NCBI GenBank assembly: GCA_002311455.1
Contig: DCAJ01000088.1
Span: 1,355 to 7,094 of the forward strand
Direction of reading: 5' to 3'
From: Anaerolineales bacterium UBA1136
GTDB taxonomy: Bacteria > Chloroflexota > Anaerolineae > Anaerolineales > UBA11657
DNA: 5,740 bases
Part shown: piece by piece, positions 1 to 5,565 of the stretch
Layout of the letters: the number at the start of each line of letters is the position of its first letter
Position numbering within the stretch: the first letter of the stretch is position 1
The notes under the pieces: generated by a model
Told to the model about the DNA's origin: nothing
Databases searched by the model: none
The model's input: the letters and a program-made list of their open reading frames with translations, nothing else
Translations under genes and position numbers: made by a program

Positions 1-20
1 ATTAAATTAGAACAAATGTC

Positions 21-49
21 TTGACACTCGTATTCAAAACTAGTAGAAT
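21..49 (+). promoter_or_regulatory. sigma-70-type promoter of ssb
   Basis: A perfect TTGACA -35 hexamer (21-26) is followed after exactly 17 nt by TAGAAT (44-49), five of six matches to the -10 consensus. Transcription would start near 56, giving a 5' leader of about 70 nt before the ssb ATG at 127. This is the best promoter on the plus strand of the window. It could also supply read-through transcription to the downstream operon if the terminator after ssb leaks. Confidence 0.75.
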
Positions 50-57
50 TTCTAGTT
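38..57. promoter_or_regulatory. dyad overlapping the ssb -10 box, possible operator
   Basis: AACTAG (38-43) and CTAGTT (52-57) form a perfect 6-bp inverted repeat with an 8-nt spacer, and the spacer contains the -10 hexamer. A repressor bound here would block open-complex formation. The arrangement is seen directly. An operator role is inference, and short dyads of this size also occur by chance in AT-rich DNA. Confidence 0.25.
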
Positions 58-110
58 CAGACCGGCAAATATCTTAATGTAAACTTAACTTCAACTTAGC
101 TTTTGTCGGA

Positions 111-116
111 AAGGAG
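111..116 (+). promoter_or_regulatory. ribosome binding site that fixes the ssb start
   Basis: AAGGAG lies 10 nt upstream of the ATG at 127. An upstream in-frame TTG at 103 opens a slightly longer frame, but this Shine-Dalgarno sequence lies inside that extension. The ATG start also gives the usual SSB N-terminus, MYNRVILAGNLG, so 127 is the preferred start. Confidence 0.8.
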
Positions 117-126
117 CAAACACACT

Positions 127-549
127 ATGTATAATCGAGTCATACTAGCAGGAAATTTAGGTCGTGACCCTGAGCTACGTTACACTCCTAGTGGCCAGGC
201 TGTAGCTAATTTGAGTGTTGCCACGAATGAGAAATGGAAAGATAAGGATGGCAATAACCAGGAGCGTACAGTATGGTGGCGTATATCTGTTTGGGGTAAC
301 CAGGCTGAAACCTGCAATCAGTATCTAAGTAAGGGACGCCAAGTGTTGGTTGAAGGGCGCATGAATTGTGACGACAATGGAAACCCACGCACATTTCAGC
401 GCAAAGATGGAAGCTGGGGTGCTACCTACGAAGTTACTGCGCAAGTAGTTCGTTTCTTGGGAGGTAGAGATCAGGCTGAATCTAGTGGTGCAGATGTGTC
501 TGAATATGATGGTCCACCTCCTATGACTGATGAAGACATTCCTTTCTAA
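127..549 (+). CDS. ssb: single-stranded DNA-binding protein
   Basis: SSB binds and protects single-stranded DNA in replication, recombination and repair in the cytoplasm and recruits partner enzymes through its C-terminus. The 140-residue product carries the complete OB-fold: MYNRVILAGNLGRDPELRYT at the N-terminus, the tryptophan-rich strand WWRISVWG (50-57), the GRQVLVEGRM strand (70-79) and YEVTAQVVRFLGG (101-113). A short acidic linker rich in D, E and P follows, ending in the diagnostic acidic tip DEDIPF (135-140). The length is slightly below the commonest bacterial SSB because the linker is only about 20 residues. The gene is preceded by a strong promoter and ribosome site and followed by a terminator, so it is probably monocistronic. 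It is not next to rpsF/rpsR here, unlike in many bacteria; what lies upstream is outside the window. Confidence 0.95.
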   Translation: MYNRVILAGNLGRDPELRYTPSGQAVANLSVATNEKWKDKDGNNQERTVWWRISVWGNQAETCNQYLSKGRQVLVEGRMNCDDNGNPRTFQRKDGSWGATYEVTAQVVRFLGGRDQAESSGADVSEYDGPPPMTDEDIPF

Positions 550-589
550 TAATAACTGGATTAGAACGGGTTATGTAAAACTATATGTG

Positions 590-620
590 CAGCCGTCGGA
601 ACACTACCGGCGGCTGTTTT
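590..620 (+). terminator. intrinsic terminator of ssb
   Basis: The arms 590-599 and 607-616 form a 10-bp GC-rich stem containing one G-T pair, around a 7-nt loop (600-606), followed at once by TTTT (617-620). It sits about 40 nt after the ssb stop and separates ssb from the downstream run of genes. Confidence 0.85.
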
Positions 621-626
621 GGTTAT

Positions 627-661
627 AGGAAGGATAGATGCACAATCAATTCGGGATGTGA
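627..661 (+). promoter_or_regulatory. possible 7-codon leader ORF with a strong Shine-Dalgarno
   Basis: AGGAAGG (627-633) stands 4 nt upstream of an ATG at 638 that opens a 7-codon frame (MHNQFGM) ending in TGA at 659-661. This is the best ribosome site between ssb and recN, yet the large gene downstream starts at 680 with almost none. The mini-ORF is in the same frame as that gene but is separated from it by TGA (659) and TAA (671). It may be a leader whose translation feeds re-initiation, a remnant of an older start, or chance. No attenuator hairpin was recognised between 661 and 680. Confidence 0.25.
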
Positions 662-679
662 AAAACTAAGTAAAAATAT

Positions 680-1345
680 ATGGATACAAAAAAAGATTCT
701 CTAAATTGCAACCTTTCACGATTAGACTTAATCGGGGAACAACTTCGTGAAGCACTGTTTACAAAAAACTGTGCTAGGGACACAGCTTTAAGTCAATCAC
801 GTGCATTGATTCGTTTGTGCGCTAATACAATACGAGCTATTCACAGAGGTGACATGAAAGAGGCAAAACTGCTTTTGGATCAGGCAAGTGAGTCTGCAGA
901 CGAATTGAGAATGGTAGTAGCTGATGATCCGGATCTCTATTTTGCTGGTTACACTCAGGATGGTCTAAAAGAGTTTGTTGAGGCCAATATTTTATTGTCA
1001 TTAGTGAGTGATGTTGAATTACCTGGGCCTGAGGAACTTCAGGTAGAGGCTTCAACTTATTTGAAGGGGTTGTCTGAAGCAGCGACTGAGCTTCGTCGCA
1101 CAATCCTTGATATTATTAGAATAGACCATTCTAAAGACGCCGAGCGACTCTTAGAAGCAATGGACGAAATATATAGCCTTTTGGTAACAATCGACTTCCC
1201 TGACGCTATTACAGGCGGTCTTCGTAGGAATACTGACGTGGTACGCAGTGTGCGGGAGCGCACACGTGGAGACTTGACTATGAGTGTGCGTCAGAAGCGG
1301 TTGGAACAAGCTCTTTATTCGGTGGAAAAATTGCGAGGTAGTTAA
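680..1345 (+). CDS. translin/Trax-family nucleic-acid-binding protein
   Basis: The 221-residue protein is a mostly helical member of the translin superfamily. Eukaryotic translin binds single-stranded RNA/DNA and, with the nuclease Trax, forms the C3PO RNase; archaeal and bacterial relatives are single proteins. Family hallmarks are YLKGLSEAATELRR (127-140), followed by a continuous C-terminal signature: MDEIY (161-165), the IDFPDAITGGLRR segment (171-183) and RTRGDLTMSVRQKRLEQAL (194-212). An acidic E-x2-E pair (E98, E101 in EFVEA) lies where Trax-type proteins place catalytic acids; this correspondence is inferred from the local motif, not from an alignment. Start at ATG 680 is the first in-frame ATG after in-frame stops, but it has no clear Shine-Dalgarno. 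The Cas4-like gene begins 5 nt after its stop, which suggests co-expression. Automated pipelines sometimes misname such proteins as haloacid dehalogenases. The physiological substrate is unknown. Confidence 0.85.
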   Translation: MDTKKDSLNCNLSRLDLIGEQLREALFTKNCARDTALSQSRALIRLCANTIRAIHRGDMKEAKLLLDQASESADELRMVVADDPDLYFAGYTQDGLKEFVEANILLSLVSDVELPGPEELQVEASTYLKGLSEAATELRRTILDIIRIDHSKDAERLLEAMDEIYSLLVTIDFPDAITGGLRRNTDVVRSVRERTRGDLTMSVRQKRLEQALYSVEKLRGS

Positions 1346-1350
1346 ACTCT

Positions 1351-1602
1351 TTGCATATCATTATTGGAGCATCGGAGGTGGCTGAATATGTGTATTGTAG
1401 GCGTGCCTGGTGGTTGCGGAGAGTCCAGGAAATATCCATCCCCGATTCTCCTGAGATGCAACATGGCACATCAGTGCATGCAGAGCATAATAATCGTGTT
1501 AAGTCTGCTATAGGTGTGCAATACTGTGGTTATTTGTTAGTTGTGGTAGGTATTGTTGCGGTAGTTTTGCTATTACTTGATGAAGTTGCTCGACGCGGAT
1601 AG
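1351..1602 (+). CDS. Cas4-like nuclease, N-terminal half (split gene)
   Basis: The 83-residue product resembles the N-terminus of Cas4/RecB-type PD-(D/E)XK nucleases. SEVAEYVYCRRAWWLRR (8-24) carries the first cysteine of the expected Fe-S cluster (C16), and the GTSVHAEH segment (39-46) carries the motif-I histidine (H43). A hydrophobic helix at about 60-76 follows, then DEVARRG and a stop. The rest of the nuclease is the next ORF in the same frame. The TTG start at 1351 is chosen because the conserved SEVAEY block begins only 7 residues later and no ATG precedes it; GAGG (1335-1338) is 12 nt upstream, a weak ribosome site. It lies 5 nt after the translin-family stop. As a lone fragment it lacks the D, E-x-K and Q-x3-Y residues, so it cannot be a nuclease by itself. 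It is either a subunit working with the downstream half or the 5' part of a decaying gene. Confidence 0.65.
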   Translation: MHIIIGASEVAEYVYCRRAWWLRRVQEISIPDSPEMQHGTSVHAEHNNRVKSAIGVQYCGYLLVVVGIVAVVLLLLDEVARRG

Positions 1603-1659
1603 ACGTTATTTCTCTAATTCGTTTTTTTGATAACACTAACTTGGAGTAGCATATACTAA

Positions 1660-2178
1660 TTGATTCTATTAGTCACATTATTTATCGTTGTTGGCATCTT
1701 GCTAGTTTGGTTTGGTAGGCGCATTGTCAATAGTGCTGGCGTAGCCGACGGACAAATCGTTTACATGGATACTCATGGAAAGGGACGAGTTACTAAATCT
1801 CTGTACTCTAAGCGCTTAGGATTGAGTGGAAAGCCAGACTACTTGTTGCTTAGAAAGGGAGTACACATACCAGTTGAGGTCAAATCAAGTCCAATGCCAA
1901 TCAAGGGAGCGTACCGATCTCATAAACTACAAGTTGCAGCTTATTGTCATTTAATTGAAGAATATTTTGGTGTACGCCCAACTTATGGCATAATCAAATA
2001 TTCTGATGGTACCTATAATGTAGAGTATTGTCATGAATTGGAGAAGGAATTGACTGATATTGTTGGCTACATGCATGCTGACATATCTGCTGCAAATGTA
2101 ATACGCTCACATAGATATTTGAACCGGTGCCTGGATTGTAGTTTTCAAATAGTATGTGGAGATAATTTGACTAGATAG
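1660..2178 (+). CDS. Cas4-like nuclease, C-terminal half with PD-(D/E)XK core (split gene)
   Basis: The 172-residue product begins with a membrane helix (about 2-18) and continues into the catalytic core of a Cas4/RecB-type nuclease: GKPDY with D60, EVKS with E73 and K75, H88, and QVAAY with Q91 and Y95. It ends in a cysteine cluster C157-x2-C160-x5-C166, the usual C-terminal Fe-S ligands of Cas4 and AddB-like enzymes. The family cuts or trims DNA ends. The core is intact and shows no internal stop, which suggests retained function. The start is uncertain. TTG 1660 directly follows an in-frame TAA and preserves the membrane helix, with GGAG (1643-1646) 13 nt upstream; the first ATG, at 1765, would remove the helix. 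The missing cysteine and motif-I histidine are on the preceding ORF. No cas1, cas2 or CRISPR array is nearby, so a CRISPR role is not supported. Confidence 0.7.
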   Translation: MILLVTLFIVVGILLVWFGRRIVNSAGVADGQIVYMDTHGKGRVTKSLYSKRLGLSGKPDYLLLRKGVHIPVEVKSSPMPIKGAYRSHKLQVAAYCHLIEEYFGVRPTYGIIKYSDGTYNVEYCHELEKELTDIVGYMHADISAANVIRSHRYLNRCLDCSFQIVCGDNLTR

Positions 2179-2185
2179 TATAACC

Positions 2186-3028
2186 ATGACAAAGATACCA
2201 AGCAGATTCCTTATATTTCACAACCCCCAGGTTTCTCGGTCACAGCAAATTGCCGATGAAATCAACAGGTGTTTGCAGGATAAACCAGGGCTAAGTGCTG
2301 CATCCTTGCTCATATCTGAATTGGATCACAATCCTACTTACAATGCTGATATGTTGTTGGCAGTTGGTGGTGACGGAACTATGTTGCGTGTTGGCAGGGT
2401 AGCTGCGCAGATGGGATGTCCGGTTTTAGGAATTAATCTTGGAGAAGTGGGCTTTCTCCCGCAAATACCTGAGAATGATTGGCAAGATGCGATTGATAGG
2501 ATTCTCAAGAGAGACTTTGATTTAGAACCACGTATGCTTGTCTATGGGGAGCTTACACGTGAAGGTAAAAAGTTAATCGGACAGCATGCTCTAAATGAAA
2601 TTGTTGTCACTCGTGGTGCATTAGCGAGACCTGTTCGTCTTGAAACTAAAGTTGATAATGCTGTACTTGCTAATTATGTAGCCGATGGAGTGATAGTTTC
2701 AACAGCAACGGGATCCACTGCCTACTCCCTTGCAGCGGGTGGGCCGATACTGCCACCGAATTTACGTAATCTTGTAGTAACACCTATATCACCGCATTTA
2801 AGTATGGGTAGTTCTGTGGTGTTGTCTGAGGGTTGCACAGTGACTATTACCATTCGAACTAATTATCAGGCTATTCTGAGTTTAGATGGACAGATCGAGA
2901 TGGTAGTACTAGATGGGGATTGTGTGCGTGTACGAGCTAGCAATCGTAACTGTAATTTTGTTAGACTACAAGATCCCAATTACTTCTATAGTGACTTAAG
3001 TGAACGGATGTCTATAAGGGGGCTATAG
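2186..3028 (+). CDS. nadK: NAD kinase
   Basis: This cytoplasmic enzyme phosphorylates NAD to NADP using ATP or polyphosphate and is the only known route to NADP in bacteria. The 280-residue product has the full family signature: GGDGT (61-65) for nucleotide binding, GINLGEVGFL (82-91), the NE pair (137-138), the glycine-rich TATGSTAYSLAAGGPIL block (173-189), TPISPH (199-204) and LDGQ (233-236). Its length is normal. ATG 2186 starts 7 nt after the Cas4-like C-half stop, and no clear Shine-Dalgarno is present, suggesting translational coupling. In many bacteria nadK lies just upstream of recN; here one small membrane-protein gene separates them. Confidence 0.95.
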   Translation: MTKIPSRFLIFHNPQVSRSQQIADEINRCLQDKPGLSAASLLISELDHNPTYNADMLLAVGGDGTMLRVGRVAAQMGCPVLGINLGEVGFLPQIPENDWQDAIDRILKRDFDLEPRMLVYGELTREGKKLIGQHALNEIVVTRGALARPVRLETKVDNAVLANYVADGVIVSTATGSTAYSLAAGGPILPPNLRNLVVTPISPHLSMGSSVVLSEGCTVTITIRTNYQAILSLDGQIEMVVLDGDCVRVRASNRNCNFVRLQDPNYFYSDLSERMSIRGL

Positions 3029-3033
3029 TTTAA

Positions 3034-3540
3034 ATGACAGAATCTGCTGCAAGCAATTCTACAGTAGATCGTGACGAGCTTAGGAAGAATCCTGTTCCAG
3101 GATGCATTAATCATCCCGGACGTGAAACAACTTTGAGATGCAATCGTTGTGATAGGCCAATTTGCCCAGAATGTGCGCGTAAGACCCCGGTAGGATATCG
3201 ATGTACTGAATGTGTACGTCAACAGCAGTCTATATTTGATACAGCAATCTGGCATGATTATGTAGTTGCGGCTGTGATATCGTTTGTTTTGTCTGGTTTG
3301 GCAGGAGCATTGTTGGTGCGTTTGGGATGGTTTGTGATATTTCTTGCTCCTACTGTTGGCGGGATAATATCAGAAATCATAAGGCGAGCTGTTGGGCGGC
3401 GACGTGGCAAATACCTTAGTTATGTGGCTGTTGGATGCATGTTATTAGCTGGAATATTCAATCTTACTATGTGGGGGATTGTTTATTTGTTTATCGCTGC
3501 TACAACTGTATACTCACGTTTGCGTAGTATTTCGATCTAG
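3034..3540 (+). CDS. B-box-type zinc-finger membrane protein of unknown function
   Basis: The 168-residue protein has a cytoplasmic-looking N-terminal zinc-binding module followed by a hydrophobic region. Metal ligands are regularly paired: C24-x2-H27, C36-x2-C39, C44-x2-C47 and C57-x2-C60, a B-box-like pattern that could hold two zinc ions. Hydrophobic stretches at about 77-95, 97-115, 129-145 and 147-160 suggest three or four membrane helices. A basic loop, RRAVGRRRGK (117-126), probably faces the cytoplasm. Similar N-terminal fingers occur in front of rhomboid proteases and other bacterial membrane proteins, but no GxSG rhomboid serine motif is seen here, so no protease activity is proposed. 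ATG 3034 is 5 nt after nadK, with a purine-rich AAGGGGG (3016-3022) 11 nt upstream. RecN starts 5 nt after its stop. The function is unknown. Confidence 0.75.
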   Translation: MTESAASNSTVDRDELRKNPVPGCINHPGRETTLRCNRCDRPICPECARKTPVGYRCTECVRQQQSIFDTAIWHDYVVAAVISFVLSGLAGALLVRLGWFVIFLAPTVGGIISEIIRRAVGRRRGKYLSYVAVGCMLLAGIFNLTMWGIVYLFIAATTVYSRLRSISI

Positions 3541-3545
3541 TCGTC

Positions 3546-5297
3546 ATGATAAGTGAACTAACTATAAATAATTTGGCCATCATTGATACTATTGAGCTCA
3601 ATTTCAAACCTGGATTCAATGTGCTTACGGGGGAAACTGGTGCTGGTAAATCTATCATTATTGATGCCATTAGCTTATTGTTAGGTGGACGTGCTGATAC
3701 TGTTCTAATCCGTGCTGGTTGTGATCAGGCATTAGTTGAAGGTGTGTTTGTTATTGAACAGCCAGTGCAAGATGAAATCAATGGTTTGTTACTGCGGGAA
3801 GGACTGGAGGATCCAGACAACTCTGGATTTATTACTGTGGGTCGGGAATTACGTCGAGGTGGTAGAAATATTTGCCGTGTTAATGGACGTACAGTAAACC
3901 TTGCAGTATTGCGCGATTTTGGGAGACTATTAGTAGACGTCCATGGTCAATCTGAGCATCTCTCGTTGCTTAGAGTGAGCGAGCATTTACCTCTTCTAGA
4001 CCGTTTTGGTGGCTTGGATCAGCAGCGTGAAGAATTAAGTAGAATAATTAGAGATCTGACACTTGTAAGGAAAGAGCTTTCCGAATTACGCGACATTGAG
4101 ATGAAAAAGTTTCAAAGAATTGACTTATTAAGTTTTCAGGTTGGTGAAATTCGGGCGGCTGCATTAGTGCCTGGAGAAGAACTAATACTGAGATCTGAGA
4201 GAGCAAAGCTTGCAAATGTAGAAAAGCTTTCGGAACTTACTGACAAGATACTTAGGGTATCGGGGTATGGTGGAGCTGAGGATGCGCAAATGGTAGCAAC
4301 CGAGTCATTAGGTCTAATATCTAAATTGTGTGAGCAACTAGTTCGCATTGATCCTACTCTTCATAACATTAAGATACATGCTGAAAGTTTAGTTGAGCAA
4401 TTGCAAGAGTTTACCTCTGAGCTACTTGTCTATAGGGAAGGCATTGAATTTAATCCTAATCGCCTACATGAAGTCGAAGAGCGACTGAATTTGATCCAGG
4501 ATTTGCAACGCAAGTATGGTTCAGAGATCGATAATGTCATAGAATATGGAGACAATGCACAGTCTGAGCTCGACAGTATTGCCGGAAATACAGAAAGGAT
4601 AAAAGAGCTAGAAATGTCCGAGCAATCTCTACTCAAAGAAGCTGGACTTTCAGGGGTAGCTCTTTCCAATAAGAGACGAGAGGTTGGCAAAAGTCTATCC
4701 TCAAGAGTAATGTTGGCTATGGATGAGCTCAATATGGGAGGAGCCAAATTCGCAGTTCAAACTAAGTGGAAGGATGATCCAACAGGTGTGCCCGTTGGCG
4801 ATGGTAGGACCGTAAGAATGTATGCTAGCGGGATTGATTGGGTGGAGTTTCTCATTGCACCTAACAAAGGGGAAGGTCTTAAGCCTATCGTCAAGATAGC
4901 TTCTGGTGGCGAGACCTCGCGTTTAATGCTTGCATTGCGTGGTGTACTTGCAGTAGCAGATCGCAGGCCTACGCTTATTTTTGATGAAATTGATCAAGGT
5001 ATAGGTGGACGGATAGGTGCTATTGTAGGAAAAAAGCTTTGGAGATTAAGTGAATCACATCAGGTTTTATGTATTACTCATTTACCACCGTTAGCTGGCT
5101 ATGGAGATGTACATTTCAAGGTAGAAAAACAAGTGGATGGTAAACGTACTCGTACCACGGTTCATTATCTTGATGATAATTCGCGGGTGGAGGAGATTGC
5201 CGAGATGCTGGGAGGTCAGGATAAATCTGTTCGAGATACTGCTTTGAGTATACTATCAATGGCTGCCAGTGATAAGAAGGTGGGTGCCCCAGTATGA
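3546..5297 (+). CDS. recN: DNA repair protein RecN
   Basis: RecN is an SMC-like ATPase that acts early in double-strand break repair by binding and bridging DNA ends. The 583-residue product is close to the usual family length and complete. It has an N-terminal ATPase half with Walker A GETGAGKS (29-36) and the VDVHGQSEHLSLLR block (130-143). A central coiled-coil region spans about 155-385, rich in E, L, K and R, with the short non-helical tip expected of RecN. The C-terminal half carries the ABC signature ASGGETSRLMLALR (452-465), Walker B LIFDEID (477-483) followed by QGIGGRIG, and the switch histidine in ITHLPPLA (H512). ATG 3546 yields the canonical start MISELTINNLAIID; there is no visible Shine-Dalgarno, which fits coupling to the gene 5 nt upstream. 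In many bacteria recN is induced by LexA, but no separate promoter or SOS box was recognised here. It appears to be the last gene of the run. Confidence 0.96.
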   Translation: MISELTINNLAIIDTIELNFKPGFNVLTGETGAGKSIIIDAISLLLGGRADTVLIRAGCDQALVEGVFVIEQPVQDEINGLLLREGLEDPDNSGFITVGRELRRGGRNICRVNGRTVNLAVLRDFGRLLVDVHGQSEHLSLLRVSEHLPLLDRFGGLDQQREELSRIIRDLTLVRKELSELRDIEMKKFQRIDLLSFQVGEIRAAALVPGEELILRSERAKLANVEKLSELTDKILRVSGYGGAEDAQMVATESLGLISKLCEQLVRIDPTLHNIKIHAESLVEQLQEFTSELLVYREGIEFNPNRLHEVEERLNLIQDLQRKYGSEIDNVIEYGDNAQSELDSIAGNTERIKELEMSEQSLLKEAGLSGVALSNKRREVGKSLSSRVMLAMDELNMGGAKFAVQTKWKDDPTGVPVGDGRTVRMYASGIDWVEFLIAPNKGEGLKPIVKIASGGETSRLMLALRGVLAVADRRPTLIFDEIDQGIGGRIGAIVGKKLWRLSESHQVLCITHLPPLAGYGDVHFKVEKQVDGKRTRTTVHYLDDNSRVEEIAEMLGGQDKSVRDTALSILSMAASDKKVGAPV

Positions 5298-5338
5298 AAG
5301 ACTCCAACGTGTATTAGCAGCGCTTGTTTGTTCTATAA

Positions 5339-5363
5339 CACCCCTTTCTTGAAAGGTGCTTTT
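5339..5363 (+). terminator. weak terminator-like hairpin after recN
   Basis: CACC (5339-5342) and TTT (5345-5347) can pair with AAA (5352-5354) and GGTG (5355-5358), leaving a 2-nt CC bulge and a small CTTG loop; TTTT follows at 5360-5363. The bulge makes it a modest terminator. An alternative fold pairs TTTCTTG (5345-5351) with CAAGAAA (5374-5380), so the local structure is ambiguous. Confidence 0.4.
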
Positions 5364-5422
5364 GCAACATTCACAAGAAAAACACCCCAATACATCTGCG
5401 CCCATTTTAGATTTAGAGCGGT

Positions 5423-5444
5423 CACATAACTTGGTATGTGTTTT
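5423..5444 (+). terminator. second terminator-like hairpin after recN
   Basis: CACATA (5423-5428) pairs perfectly with TATGTG (5435-5440) around the 6-nt loop ACTTGG, and TTTT follows at 5441-5444. The stem is short and only partly GC, so it is a weak terminator, but it would stop recN transcription before it opposes the minus-strand tRNA gene. The rest of 5298-5470 shows no gene. Confidence 0.4.
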
Positions 5445-5470
5445 GGTAATACCACTAGTCTAGAATATTG

Positions 5471-5555
5471 TGGTGGGGCAGGCGGGACTCGAACCCGCAT
5501 AGGTTTCCCTGGCGGATTTTAAGTCCGCTGCGTATGCCAATTCCGCCACTGCCCC
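5471..5555 (-). tRNA. tRNA-Leu (anticodon UAA)
   Basis: Read on the minus strand, the gene starts GGGGCAG (5555-5549), which pairs with CTGCCCC (5481-5475) as a perfect 7-bp acceptor stem. The discriminator A (5474) and an encoded CCA (5473-5471) follow. The anticodon loop CTTAAAA, closed by the stem GCGGA/TCCGC, shows anticodon UAA (5519-5521), which reads UUA leucine codons. The T arm is GCGGG-TTCGAGT-CCCGC. An extended variable region of about 13 nt between the anticodon and T arms fits a class II leucine tRNA. It lies 30 nt downstream of, and in the same direction as, the partial reductase gene and converges with recN. Confidence 0.96.
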
Positions 5556-5565
5556 TTGACTTTCA

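Noticed and set aside
10..21. GAACaaatGTct resembling a Gram-positive-type SOS (LexA) box next to the ssb -35 element
   Set aside because: Only six of eight conserved positions match GAAC-N4-GTTC and the right half is broken, so it is not convincing without other copies.
103..126. N-terminal extension of ssb from TTG 103
   Set aside because: The extension covers the ribosome binding site, and the normal SSB N-terminus starts at ATG 127.
619..646. Promoter TTGGTT-N16-CACAAT for the translin operon
   Set aside because: Both hexamers match poorly and overlap the terminator tail; the true promoter of the operon was not identified.
1627..1657. Internal promoter TTGATA-N19-TATACT ahead of the Cas4-like C-half
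   Set aside because: The hexamers are good but the 19-nt spacer is long, and the predicted start would fall past the TTG start codon; chance in AT-rich DNA is likely.
1603..1659. Programmed frameshift or transcriptional slippage on the T7 run (1622-1628) joining the two Cas4-like halves
   Set aside because: Coding-frame stops at 1600 and 1615 lie before the T run and one at 1657 lies after it. The other frames are also closed, so slippage there cannot produce a fused protein.
1351..2178. CRISPR-associated Cas4
   Set aside because: There is no cas1, cas2, other cas gene or repeat array in the window, and the membrane helices are not typical of CRISPR Cas4.
4430..4747. Minus-strand open frame of 105 codons inside recN
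   Set aside because: It lies wholly antisense to the conserved recN coiled-coil region, is rich in serine and leucine as expected of a shadow frame, and has no recognisable domain.
5471..5555. tRNA-Leu as an integration site for a mobile element
   Set aside because: No direct repeat of the tRNA 3' end, integrase gene or other element hallmark is visible in the window.
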